This document shows positions 8,139 to 16,362 of a DNA stretch of 48,507 nucleotides, one piece after another (position 1 is the stretch's first letter; the number at the start of each line of letters is the position of its first letter). The stretch comes from an uncultured Acetobacteraceae bacterium (GTDB lineage Bacteria; Pseudomonadota; Alphaproteobacteria; Acetobacterales; Acetobacteraceae): the NCBI GenBank assembly GCA_903924985.1, contig CAIYDT010000222.1, positions 1 through 48,507 of the forward strand, given 5' to 3'. The position numbers were made by a program, and so were the translations under genes. Below the pieces are notes generated by a model, which saw only the letters and a program-made list of their open reading frames with translations, did not search any database and was not told the origin of the DNA.

Positions 8139-9994
8139 TCGTCGCCCTCGCGGGGCACGTCGACCACGGCAAAACCGCGCTGATTCGCGCGCTGACGGGG
8201 ATCGATCCGGACCGTTTGCCGGACGAAAAAGCCCGCGGCATGACCATCGACCTGGGCTTCGCGCACACGGTTCTGCCCAGCGGCGAGACCGTGGGATTCG
8301 TCGATGTGCCGGGCCACGAGCGGTTCCTGCCCAACATGCTCGCGGGCGTGCTGTCGATCGACAGCGTGTTGCTGGTCGTCGCCGCCGACGACGGGCCGAT
8401 GCCGCAGACGCATGAGCATCTGGCGGTGCTGGCGTTGACGGGGGTTTCGGATGTTGCCGTCGCGATCACGAAGATCGACCGCACCGATGCCGCGCGGGTC
8501 GCTGACGTTTCGGTCGCGACGCGAGGAATTTTGGCGCGGGCCGGATATGCCGATCCCGTGTTGATGCCGGTATCGGCAATCACCGGCGACGGGATGGATG
8601 CATTGCGTTCATGGATCGGTGCCAAAGCAGCCGCATGGCAACGCCGTTCGGCGTCTGGCGGGTTCCGGTTGGCGATCGACCGAGGGTTCCTGGTTCCGGG
8701 TACCGGATTGGTGGTCACTGGCACCGTCGCGTCCGGTTCGGTATCGGTCGGCGACCGTCTGCTGCTGTCGCCCGCGCATTTGGCGGCTCGGGTGCGGGGC
8801 ATCGAGGTGCACCACGTGGCGGCCGGGGTCGCATCGGCGGGGGATCGTTGCGCCCTGGCGATTACCGGAGCACGTGTGGAAAAAACCACCGTGCGGCGCG
8901 GCGACTGGCTGGTTGCGCCGTCGTTGCATGCACCGACTTCGCGGCTGGATGTGTCCGTACGGGTGGTCGAAGGGCGCGTGCTGAAACACGCTTCGCCGGT
9001 GCATGTGCATATCGGTTCCGCCAGTATTCGCGGGCGGGTTCTGACGTCCGGCAACGGATTTGCTCATCTGACGCTGCAACGGGAAACCGGGGCGTTGTTC
9101 GGGGACCGTGTCATTCTGCGCGACGATGCGACCGGGCGCGTGGTCGCGGGCGGGCGGGTGATCGATCCGTTCCCGCAGGTGCGGCGAGTGCCTCGGGAAC
9201 AGCGCGCGGCATCCCTGGCCGCGATGGCGTCACCTGACCCGCTCGGCGGTTTGTTGCGCACCGATGGCTGGGTGGACCTCGCTCGGTTTGGGTTGGCACG
9301 CAATCTTGACTCCACCGATGGCTTAACCGGCGGCATCCGCATCGGGCGACAGGCGCATCCGATCCTGATTTCCGAGGAAACCAACGAATCCTTGGGTCAG
9401 GCTTTGTTACGCACATTGGAGGGATGGCACGCCAGGCACCCCGACCTCCCCGGACCCGGCAAAGCCGCCCTGCTGTCCAGCCTGCGCGCCTGGCCGGAGG
9501 AAATCGCCGAAGCCGTGCTGCTGGATCGCCTGTCTCGGCGGGACATCGTGAAACGCGACGCCGTCTATCATTTACCCGGCCACCAGGCCCGCCTTGCGCC
9601 CACCGACGCGGCGGCGTGGAAACGGATCGAACCCGCGCTGACCGCCGAGCCGTTGCGCCCGCCGCGCGTGCGGGAAATCGCCGAATTGTTGTCGGTAGCA
9701 CCGGACCAAACCGAATCGCTGTTGGTCCGGCTGGAACGCTTCGGCCTGCTGCTGCGCGTCGCGCCCAACCGTTTCTACCCACCCTCCGGCGTCATCGCTT
9801 TGGGGGACATCGCGGCGGCCCTGGCGGCGGAGTCCGACGAAGCCACCTTCACCGCGCGCGCCTTCAACGAACGCAGCGGTATCGGACGCAACTTGACGAT
9901 TCTGGTGCTGGAATACCTCGACAAAATCGGCGTCACCCGCCGCGTGGGGGAGCTACGTCACGTCGTGCGGCCGGCGGCAGATGTGCTAGGATAA
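8135..9994 (+). CDS. selB: Selenocysteine-specific elongation factor SelB
   Basis: A 619-residue GTPase that brings Sec-tRNA to UGA codons marked by a SECIS hairpin. G1 is GHVDHGKT (residues 7-14), switch I holds DEKARGMTIDLGFA, G3 is DVPGHERF, and G4 is TKID. EF-Tu-like domains 2 and 3 follow (FRLAIDRGFLVPGTGLVVTG), then a C-terminal third made of winged-helix repeats that in this family bind the SECIS RNA (RPPRVREIAELLSVAPDQTESLLVRLERFG is one such unit). Length matches bacterial SelB. The ATG overlaps the preceding stop. selA, selC and selD are not in the window. Its presence predicts at least one Sec-encoding gene in the genome; a strong candidate lies at 16363-16743. Confidence 0.95.
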   Translation: MIVALAGHVDHGKTALIRALTGIDPDRLPDEKARGMTIDLGFAHTVLPSGETVGFVDVPGHERFLPNMLAGVLSIDSVLLVVAADDGPMPQTHEHLAVLALTGVSDVAVAITKIDRTDAARVADVSVATRGILARAGYADPVLMPVSAITGDGMDALRSWIGAKAAAWQRRSASGGFRLAIDRGFLVPGTGLVVTGTVASGSVSVGDRLLLSPAHLAARVRGIEVHHVAAGVASAGDRCALAITGARVEKTTVRRGDWLVAPSLHAPTSRLDVSVRVVEGRVLKHASPVHVHIGSASIRGRVLTSGNGFAHLTLQRETGALFGDRVILRDDATGRVVAGGRVIDPFPQVRRVPREQRAASLAAMASPDPLGGLLRTDGWVDLARFGLARNLDSTDGLTGGIRIGRQAHPILISEETNESLGQALLRTLEGWHARHPDLPGPGKAALLSSLRAWPEEIAEAVLLDRLSRRDIVKRDAVYHLPGHQARLAPTDAAAWKRIEPALTAEPLRPPRVREIAELLSVAPDQTESLLVRLERFGLLLRVAPNRFYPPSGVIALGDIAAALAAESDEATFTARAFNERSGIGRNLTILVLEYLDKIGVTRRVGELRHVVRPAADVLG

Positions 9995-9998
9995 ACCA

Positions 9999-10100
9999 AT
10001 GGACGCATCGCTAAAAATCTACGGCATTCCGCTATCCCGAGCCTCCCGCTGCCTGTGGATGGCACGCTGCCTGTCCCGCCCCGCATTCAAAGCACAATAA
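9999..10100 (+). pseudogene. Glutathione S-transferase remnant, internally deleted
   Basis: A 33-codon frame from ATG 9999 to TAA 10100. Residues 5-23 (LKIYGIPLSRASRCLWMAR) read like the first strand and helix of a GST thioredoxin fold, including the Ser-rich glutathione-activating turn. The last dozen residues (ARCLSRPAFKAQ) read like the extreme C-terminus of a GST, where a CLxRPAFK pattern is usual. The likely history is an in-frame deletion that removed about 180 codons between short similar segments. It starts four bases after the selB stop and ends 11 bases before the HpaB-like gene. A tiny functional peptide cannot be excluded, but decay is the simpler reading. Confidence 0.55.
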
Positions 10101-10111
10101 GGAGAACGGCG

Positions 10112-11554
10112 ATGCCAGCACGCACCGGTGCGGAATTTCTGCGCGGATTAAAGGACGACCGGCAAATCTGGGTCGGCGGCGACAAGGTGACCGATGCGCA
10201 GTCGCACCCCACCTTCGCCGGCGCCGCCCAAGGCATGGCGGCGGTGTTCGATCTGCAGCATGAAGCAGCCGAGGACCTGCTGATCCCCGACCCGGAGACC
10301 GGGGAAAAGATCAACGTCAGCCACATGATTCCCCGGTCACCCGAGGACCTAAAGCGCCGCCACCGCGGCCTGCGTTGCATCGCGGAACATACCGTGGGCG
10401 TGATGGGCCGCACGCCCGACTACATGAACGTCACCTACGCCGGTTTTGCCGGCTGCTGGGACGAATGGGCGATCCACGGCAACGAAGCCGGCGCCGCGCG
10501 GCAGGTAGAATACCAGAAGTTTCTGCGCCGTCGTGACATCAGCCTAACCCACACGCTCATTCACCCTACCATCGACAAAGCCCGTGATGAGATGCCCGGC
10601 CAGGAAAATGACGTCATCCTGCGCAAGGTTTGCGACACCGAGCACGGGATTATCGTGCGGGGGGCGCGGATTCTGGCGACGTTGGCGCCGTTTTCGGACG
10701 AAATCGCTGTTTATCCGGGGCGCCCATTACCCGAAAGCGGCGATAAGTTCGCCGTATCGTTCTGCATCCCCATGGCAACTCCTGGCCTGAAATTCATGTG
10801 CCGCGACAGCGTGGCGGGGGCGCCGAACCGGTTCGATGCGCCGTTGGGATCACGGTTCGATGAGCAGGATGCCTTCGTGGTATTCGACGACGTGGAAGTA
10901 CCCCGCGACCGGCTGTTCATCGATGCGAACGCCAGGGTCTACAACCAGGTCATGACGAAAAGCTGGAACGGCAACGTCATGCAGCAAACCATGGTGCGAG
11001 CGTCCACCAAGCTGGAATTCGCCTGGGGCCTCGCGACCGCGATGGCCGAGGCAATCGGCGACAAAAGCCCAAACGCGCAACAGTTGTTGGGCGAACTTTG
11101 GAGCTACGCGGAACTCGCCCGCTCGGCCGTGCAAGCGGCCGAGGACCACCCGAAGGAATGGAGCAACGGCTGCTGGTTCCCGGCATCGGAACCGCTGACG
11201 GCGTTGCGGGCGACGATGCCGTTCTGGATGCCTCGGGCAAACGAAATCATCAAGCTGCTCGGTTCGCACAACCTGCTGGCGACGCCGACCTGGGCAATGA
11301 TGCGGGATCCGGCGTTGCGGCCATATATCGACAAGTATCTGCACGGTGCGCACGGAGTGGACGCGGAGCGGCGCATCCGGTTGTTCCGCCTGGCGTGGGA
11401 TTTTGCCGGGACGGCGTTGGCGTCGCGGGTGGAGCTGTACGAGCGGTTCTATCTGACCTCGGGCACGCGGAACCAGTTGCGGGCGCAGACAAACGCGCCG
11501 AGGGATCGGGCGATGGCGTTAGTGGAACGGTTTCTGAGCGAAGCCGTCGAATAG
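10112..11554 (+). CDS. 4-hydroxyphenylacetate 3-hydroxylase (HpaB) family flavin monooxygenase
   Basis: A 480-residue oxygenase component of a two-component flavin monooxygenase. It has the HpaB N-terminus (RTGAEFLRGLKDDRQIWVGG), the central TYAGFAGCWDEWA and GIIVRGARILATLAP blocks, and the C-terminal MMRDPALRPYIDKYLHGA segment. Family members ortho-hydroxylate phenols using FADH2 from a separate reductase (HpaC type); no reductase is in the window. AAGGAG before the ATG at 10112 decides the start over an earlier ATG at 10055 that overlaps the GST remnant. It converges with the acyl-CoA dehydrogenase at 11556, one base apart. Phenolic substrate is unknown; some family members instead act on acyl-CoA (4-hydroxybutyryl-CoA dehydratase), but sequence style favours the oxygenase. 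Confidence 0.85.
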   Translation: MPARTGAEFLRGLKDDRQIWVGGDKVTDAQSHPTFAGAAQGMAAVFDLQHEAAEDLLIPDPETGEKINVSHMIPRSPEDLKRRHRGLRCIAEHTVGVMGRTPDYMNVTYAGFAGCWDEWAIHGNEAGAARQVEYQKFLRRRDISLTHTLIHPTIDKARDEMPGQENDVILRKVCDTEHGIIVRGARILATLAPFSDEIAVYPGRPLPESGDKFAVSFCIPMATPGLKFMCRDSVAGAPNRFDAPLGSRFDEQDAFVVFDDVEVPRDRLFIDANARVYNQVMTKSWNGNVMQQTMVRASTKLEFAWGLATAMAEAIGDKSPNAQQLLGELWSYAELARSAVQAAEDHPKEWSNGCWFPASEPLTALRATMPFWMPRANEIIKLLGSHNLLATPTWAMMRDPALRPYIDKYLHGAHGVDAERRIRLFRLAWDFAGTALASRVELYERFYLTSGTRNQLRAQTNAPRDRAMALVERFLSEAVE

Positions 11555-11555
11555 C

Positions 11556-12692
11556 CTACCCCGGCAGCTCCAGCACATTCTTCGACAGAATATTCCGCTG
11601 GATCTCGTTCGTGCCGCTGTAGATCGTCGAAGGCCGGGACTGCAAGAACAGCCCGGCGGGGTTCAGGGCGCGGTTGCCTTCCATCGGTTCCAGCATCCCG
11701 CCGTGTTCGCCGGCCACGTCCAACATGGTTTCCGTGATGCGCTGGTATAGTTCCGTCTGGAACACTTTCAACATGGACACATCCGGCCCCGGGACCTCCC
11801 CGCGGCGGACCTGTTCCACGTAGACTTCGTACAGGTCGGTCAGGTCGTCGACATCCTCCCGGTGCTTCGTAAACACCGCCTGGAATTCGGCATCGTCCCA
11901 AACGCCCATCCGTTCGGCCAGGCCCCGCAAGCGCGCCAGCGCGTAGGCCGACTGTTTGGGGGACCCCACGAAGATGCGCTCGAACCCCAGCAAGGCTTTG
12001 GCCATGCTCCAGCCCCGGTTGGGCTGGCCCACCAGCGCGGAAGCGGGCACGCGGACGTTATCGAAGAACGTCTCGGCGAATTCTTCGTTCAAATCCAGTG
12101 TCATCAACGGCCGTACGGTGATGCCGGGCGTGTCCATTGGCACGAGGAAAAACCCAATCCCCTCCTGCTTTTTGGCTTTTCTGTCCGTCCGCGCCAGGAC
12201 GTAAATCCAGTTGGCGTCCATCGCCATCGAGGTCCATATCTTCTGGCCGTTGATGACGTAATCGTCGCCATCCCGCTCCGCTACCGTGCGCAACGATGCC
12301 AGATCGGACCCCGCGTTGGGCTCACTATAGCCCTGGCACCAGATGTGCTCGCCCGACAGCACCTTCGGCAGGAAGAACGACTTCTGCTCGTCCGTTCCAT
12401 GCGCGATCAGCAATGGTCCCACCATCAGCACGCCCTGATCGATGGTGCGGGCGCAGCCGTGGCGCTCGAATTCGTCCAGCATGATCAGTTGCTTGCCGGG
12501 GGACAGGCCCATCCCGCCGTATTCCTCCGGCCAACCGGGACAGAGCCAACCTTTTTCAGCCAGCTTGAAATACCAGGACTTGCACTCGTTCCAATGCAGC
12601 CGCTTCAACGGGTTACGGATTTCGGGGGGGTAGTTCGCGGCCACCCATTCCCGGACGATCAGGCGAAATTCGTCGTCCGATAAATCGTTCAT
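11556..12692 (-). CDS. Acyl-CoA dehydrogenase
   Basis: A 378-residue flavoprotein of the acyl-CoA dehydrogenase family, which introduces an alpha-beta double bond into an acyl-CoA and passes electrons to ETF. Family marks are GWPEEYGGMGL, GYSEPNAGSDLASL (flavin-binding loop), GQKIWTSMAMDANWIY, and the C-terminal signature PSTIYSGTNEIQRNI. Its ATG overlaps the stop of the next dehydrogenase gene upstream (ATGA), so the two are translationally coupled, and paired short and long dehydrogenases of this kind often form a heteromer acting on bulky acyl-CoAs such as terpenoid or steroid side chains. The open frame extends 51 codons upstream inside the partner gene; the ATGA start is preferred. Confidence 0.9.
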   Translation of the reverse strand: MNDLSDDEFRLIVREWVAANYPPEIRNPLKRLHWNECKSWYFKLAEKGWLCPGWPEEYGGMGLSPGKQLIMLDEFERHGCARTIDQGVLMVGPLLIAHGTDEQKSFFLPKVLSGEHIWCQGYSEPNAGSDLASLRTVAERDGDDYVINGQKIWTSMAMDANWIYVLARTDRKAKKQEGIGFFLVPMDTPGITVRPLMTLDLNEEFAETFFDNVRVPASALVGQPNRGWSMAKALLGFERIFVGSPKQSAYALARLRGLAERMGVWDDAEFQAVFTKHREDVDDLTDLYEVYVEQVRRGEVPGPDVSMLKVFQTELYQRITETMLDVAGEHGGMLEPMEGNRALNPAGLFLQSRPSTIYSGTNEIQRNILSKNVLELPG

Positions 12693-13756
12693 CAGTCCTC
12701 GTCGCCCACCGGCGCCAGATCGCGATACCGAGCACGATGCAGCGCGGCGGAGCCGTAGGCTGGCGCCAGCACCATCGTTTTGCGTAGAAACAGGCCGGGG
12801 TCGGCCGCGTCGGTGTAGCCGATGCCGCCGTGCAACTGGATGCAACCGCGCGTCACGATCGACGCCGCATCGGACGCCCGCGCCTTTGCCCGCGACACCG
12901 CGGCCTTGCGCACCGATGCATCCCCGGACTCATCCTGCGTGCGCGCCGCCGCGTTCACCGTCGCCCGCGCCAGCGACACCTGAATTTTCAGATCGGCGGA
13001 GCGGTGCTGCAAGGCCTGGAACGATCCAATCTTGCGGCCGAATTGTTCGCGGGTTTTCAGATAGTCCAAGGTGATGCCGAACACCCGGTCCATGGCGCCC
13101 AGCAGATAGGCGGATGTGGCCATGCATGCGGTTTCGAAGGCTTCGCCGGCGTCCCCAGCGACAAACGCGGCAGCGGCGTTGTCCAGCGTCAGCGTGCCAG
13201 AGTTGCCGCCGTCCTGGGTGGTTTGGCATTCCAGATGCACGCCCTGTGCGTCGCGCTCCACCAGCGCCAACCCGCCGGGCACGGTGACCAGGAAGGCATC
13301 GGCGCCAGCGGCCATCGGGATAAAGACCTTTTTGCCGGCCACCTTACCGCCCGAGAACACCGTGCCGCCGGCGGCAACGTCGATGCTCAAGGGCTTTTCC
13401 TGCCACGCCGGCAGCACGATGCGTTCCCCCGACAGGACGTCCGGCAACGCGTCCGACGGCAAAAGCCGAGCGGCCATGGCCGCGGCAATCAGGGGTTCGG
13501 GGATCAGCGCCGCGCCGAGTTCCTCGGTCAGCGCGCAGAACTCCTGCACACCGAGGCCGGAGCCGCCCTGATCCTCGGGCACCAGGAGGCCGAGCCAGCC
13601 CATCTCGCACATTTCGCGCCAGACGGACCGGTCGAAGCCGGGTTCGTTGAAGCGCAAGGCGCGAATGCGTTTCAGGTCGCTGGTGCGCGGCGCGATACCG
13701 GCCGCGCTGTCGCGGATCATGCGCAGGCTTTCGCCGCGGTCCTCGGCGGTGGTCAT
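12692..13756 (-). CDS. Acyl-CoA dehydrogenase, second subunit-like
   Basis: A 354-residue acyl-CoA dehydrogenase family protein, shorter and more divergent than its neighbour. It shows FDRSVWREMCEMGWLGLLVPE, QEFCALTEELGAALIPEPL, the YLKTREQFGRKIGSFQALQHRSADL-type helix (seen in pieces), and CIQLHGGIGYTDAADPGLFLR. The mid-domain flavin loop is weakly conserved (the usual TEPxAGSD is not visible), which suggests it is the non-catalytic or partner chain of a heteromeric enzyme. It follows CoA-transferase subunit B by 13 bases and overlaps the downstream dehydrogenase, forming one operon. Confidence 0.85.
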   Translation of the reverse strand: MTTAEDRGESLRMIRDSAAGIAPRTSDLKRIRALRFNEPGFDRSVWREMCEMGWLGLLVPEDQGGSGLGVQEFCALTEELGAALIPEPLIAAAMAARLLPSDALPDVLSGERIVLPAWQEKPLSIDVAAGGTVFSGGKVAGKKVFIPMAAGADAFLVTVPGGLALVERDAQGVHLECQTTQDGGNSGTLTLDNAAAAFVAGDAGEAFETACMATSAYLLGAMDRVFGITLDYLKTREQFGRKIGSFQALQHRSADLKIQVSLARATVNAAARTQDESGDASVRKAAVSRAKARASDAASIVTRGCIQLHGGIGYTDAADPGLFLRKTMVLAPAYGSAALHRARYRDLAPVGDED

Positions 13757-13769
13757 GTCATCGTGTCCC

Positions 13770-14426
13770 CTAGGCCTGCAAGTGCAGCTTGGCGTCGGTC
13801 CTGGCTTGCAAATTCTCCAGCGTCAGGCCGGGCGCCATGGCCAGCACGACGAAGCCGCGTTCGGTGACGTCGATCGTGGCCAGGTTAGTGTAGACCCGCT
13901 TCACGCAGGCCTGTGCGGTCAACGGGTAGGAGCACTTCGTCACCAGCTTGGACGTGCCGTCCTTGGTGGTGTGATCCATGATCACCCACAGCCGCTTTGC
14001 GCCGGCCGCGAGGTCCATCGCGCCGCCGACCGCCGGGGCCGTATCGTTCTCCGACGTGGCCCAGTTGGCGATGTCGCCGTTATCCGCCACCTGGAAGGCG
14101 CCGAGCACGCAAAGGTCGAGGTGCCCGCCGCGAATCATGGCGAAGCTGTCGGCGTGGTGGCAGATGCTGCCGCCTGGACGGAGCGTAACGTACTGCTTGC
14201 CGGCGTTGATCAGCCACGGCTCGATCTTGTCCTTCTCCGGCGCCGGCCCCATGCCGAGGACGCCGTTTTCCGAGTGGAAGATGACCTCCCGGTCGAGCGG
14301 CACGTGATCGGCGACGGCCGTGGGAATGCCGATGCCGAGGTTGACGTACCAGCCCTCGGGGATGTCGCCGGCGGCGTTCTGCGCCATCTGGACGCGGTTG
14401 AACGGTTTGAAGGTGGAGTCGGACAT
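13770..14426 (-). CDS. CoA-transferase subunit B (3-oxoacid/3-oxoadipate type)
   Basis: A 218-residue beta subunit of a class I CoA-transferase, which moves CoA from a donor such as succinyl-CoA to an acid. GWYVNLGIGIPTAVADH and FHSENGVLGMGP are clear; the Glu in SENG is the residue that forms the covalent glutamyl-CoA intermediate. GGSICHHADSFAMIRGGHLDLCVLG follows. AAGGAGAG sits before the ATG. It lies 10 bases after subunit A. The name pcaJ or scoB would be fair by similarity, but no ring-cleavage or ketone-body genes flank it, so the acid is open. The linked acyl-CoA dehydrogenases suggest it activates an acid that is then oxidised. Confidence 0.9.
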   Translation of the reverse strand: MSDSTFKPFNRVQMAQNAAGDIPEGWYVNLGIGIPTAVADHVPLDREVIFHSENGVLGMGPAPEKDKIEPWLINAGKQYVTLRPGGSICHHADSFAMIRGGHLDLCVLGAFQVADNGDIANWATSENDTAPAVGGAMDLAAGAKRLWVIMDHTTKDGTSKLVTKCSYPLTAQACVKRVYTNLATIDVTERGFVVLAMAPGLTLENLQARTDAKLHLQA

Positions 14427-14436
14427 GTCTCTCTCC

Positions 14437-15120
14437 TTAGAAGCCGCCGGGATCGCCGTACGGCAGATGCAGCACGCGATTGACGAAGATGCCGGGGGTG
14501 TGGACGTGATCGGGATGGATGTCGCCGAGGTCGCGGATGTGCTGCGACTGCACGATCGTCAGCTTCGACGCCATGGCCACGATCGGGTTGAAGTTCCGGC
14601 CCGCGAGTTTGAAGGTCAGGTTGCCCCAGCGATCGGCTTCCCACGCTTCCACCAGCCCGACGTCGCCATGCAGCGCGTTTTCCAGGATGTAGGTGCGGCC
14701 GTCGATTTCCCGATGCTCCTTGCCGACGGCCATCTTGGTGCCGACTCCGGTCGCGGTGAAGAACTGCGGCACGCCGGCGCCGGCGGCGCGAATGCGTTCG
14801 GCGATAGTGCCTTGCGGGACGATCTCCAGCTCGATCTTACCGGCGCGATACAGGGTTTCGAACACCACCGGGTCCGACGAGCGCGGGAAAGAGCAGATGA
14901 TCTTCCGCACCCGGCCGAGTTCCATCAGGCGCGCGAGGCCCACGTGGCCGGAGCCAGCGTTATTGGCCGCGACGGTCAGGTCCTTGGCGCCTTGCTCGAT
15001 CAGGCCCTCGATCAGCGCGTTGGGCTGGCCCACGGAGCCGAAACCGGCGAGCAGCACGGTGGATCCGTCTTTGATGTCCGCCATGGCTTCGGCCATGGAC
15101 TGGACGATCTTGTTGATCAT
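14437..15120 (-). CDS. CoA-transferase subunit A (3-oxoacid/3-oxoadipate type)
   Basis: A 227-residue alpha subunit pairing with the next gene. It starts MINKIVQSMAEAMADIKDGS, has AGFGSVGQPNALIEGL and VAANNAGSGHVGLARL near the N-terminus, FFTATGVGTKMAVGKEHREI in the middle and ADRWGNLTFKLAGRNFNP later, all in the order expected. The frame is open far upstream through the desaturase gene in another reading frame, but GGAGGG before the ATG at 15120 and family length set the start. It begins 41 bases after the desaturase stop on the same strand. Confidence 0.9.
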   Translation of the reverse strand: MINKIVQSMAEAMADIKDGSTVLLAGFGSVGQPNALIEGLIEQGAKDLTVAANNAGSGHVGLARLMELGRVRKIICSFPRSSDPVVFETLYRAGKIELEIVPQGTIAERIRAAGAGVPQFFTATGVGTKMAVGKEHREIDGRTYILENALHGDVGLVEAWEADRWGNLTFKLAGRNFNPIVAMASKLTIVQSQHIRDLGDIHPDHVHTPGIFVNRVLHLPYGDPGGF

Positions 15121-15161
15121 GCGTCGGGTTCCCTCCGGCAGGCGTTTACTGGAGAGTAGGT

Positions 15162-16235
15162 TTAGCGCTGAGGGGGCGGGGTGCCAAGGTGGGCGGCGAC
15201 GCGGCCCCTCCGGCTCCGCAGATCCGAAAACCGCACCATGCGTGCATGTTCTTCGTCCCACAGCGCATAGGAAGGCGCGCGCAGCGCCTGGAGCAGGGTC
15301 AGCGACGGCGCGGCGACGATCGGCGCACTGGCACGATGGCACGCCTCCAGCCGGTAGTTCGGCACAAGAGGCATCAAATGGTGAATGTGATGGAAGCCGA
15401 TGTTGCCGCTGAACCACTGCAAAATCCGCGGCAGCTTCAAATGGGAGGTGCCTTGCAACGCCGCACCGGCCGCTGTCCACCCATCCTGGCGTAGCCACAC
15501 CGCGCCCTCGAACCGGTGCTGCACCGAGAAGATCCACATGCCGATAATCGCCGCGACCCCGATAGTCGGCAGTTGCACCAGCGCCACCGAAACGACGCCA
15601 AGCAGCAGGGCCAGCGTCGCGAAGACGGCGAGGATGGCGGCGTCGGTCAGGAACACGCTGTACCACTCGCGGCGCCACGACAGCGGCGTGTCGAACGGAA
15701 CCCGGTAGAGCAACAGGAACACCAACGGCGGCAACAGCACCTGCGCCACCACCGGATGCCGTACCGCTCGGTGCCAAACGCGGGCTGGCGCGGACAGATT
15801 GCGGTATTCCGCGACCGTCATGCAGGTGGAGTAAATATCGCCCAAGCCGGTGCGGCGATCGAGGTTGTTCCAGACCGCATGGTGGTTGGCATGCTGCCGG
15901 CGCCAGTTCGCGAATGGCGTCATGGTAATCAGCCCGCAAAACCGCCCCAGCCACACATTCGCCGCTCGGCTGCGAAAGAACGCACCGTGGCCGCAATCGT
16001 GCTGGATGATGAAAATCCGCACGACCAACCCCGCCGCCGGGATGGTCAGCAGCAAGCTGAGCCAGGGGGAGATCGTGCCCAGCCCGTACATCGCCGCGAT
16101 GATGCCGAAGAAGGGCAGGAAGGTGGTCGCGATTTGGCCCAAACTGCGGCTGAGCACCGGCGTCCGATGGGCCGCGAGAATTGCGCGCAAGGCGTTCGGC
16201 GCGGCGGCCGCGTCTGTTGAGATACCGGTGGTCAT
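15162..16235 (-). CDS. Fatty acid desaturase family membrane protein
   Basis: A 357-residue integral membrane di-iron protein with all three histidine boxes: HDCGH (79-83), HANHH (115-119) and HHIHH (282-286). Hydrophobic segments flank the boxes (about 40-75 and 160-240), as in FADS/DesA-type desaturases and related hydroxylases or ketolases. It would act at the cytoplasmic face of the inner membrane on lipid acyl chains, taking electrons from ferredoxin or cytochrome. The ATG at 16235 with AAGGAC upstream is preferred to an in-frame start 22 codons earlier. It is the first gene of the minus-strand run into the CoA-transferase genes, and is divergent from the UGSC gene. Confidence 0.9.
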   Translation of the reverse strand: MTTGISTDAAAAPNALRAILAAHRTPVLSRSLGQIATTFLPFFGIIAAMYGLGTISPWLSLLLTIPAAGLVVRIFIIQHDCGHGAFFRSRAANVWLGRFCGLITMTPFANWRRQHANHHAVWNNLDRRTGLGDIYSTCMTVAEYRNLSAPARVWHRAVRHPVVAQVLLPPLVFLLLYRVPFDTPLSWRREWYSVFLTDAAILAVFATLALLLGVVSVALVQLPTIGVAAIIGMWIFSVQHRFEGAVWLRQDGWTAAGAALQGTSHLKLPRILQWFSGNIGFHHIHHLMPLVPNYRLEACHRASAPIVAAPSLTLLQALRAPSYALWDEEHARMVRFSDLRSRRGRVAAHLGTPPPQR

Positions 16236-16362
16236 GGACGTCCTTGATTGGAAAAAGAAACCGTGGCGCGCGGTGGCGACCTGGATGGATATTGCCGACA
16301 CCTGTCATCGCGGTATCTGGGATCGCGGTCCGCCGTCACGGCGTCGCGATCGCTGCCGTTAA

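Noticed and set aside
9995..10111. Possible selC (tRNA-Sec) beside selB
   Set aside because: No acceptor stem, long variable arm or TCA anticodon loop could be drawn; the bases encode the GST remnant instead.
14437..16308. A 623-residue fusion of desaturase-region sequence to CoA-transferase A
   Set aside because: The upstream part is out of frame with the desaturase and lacks any domain; a ribosome site precedes ATG 15120.
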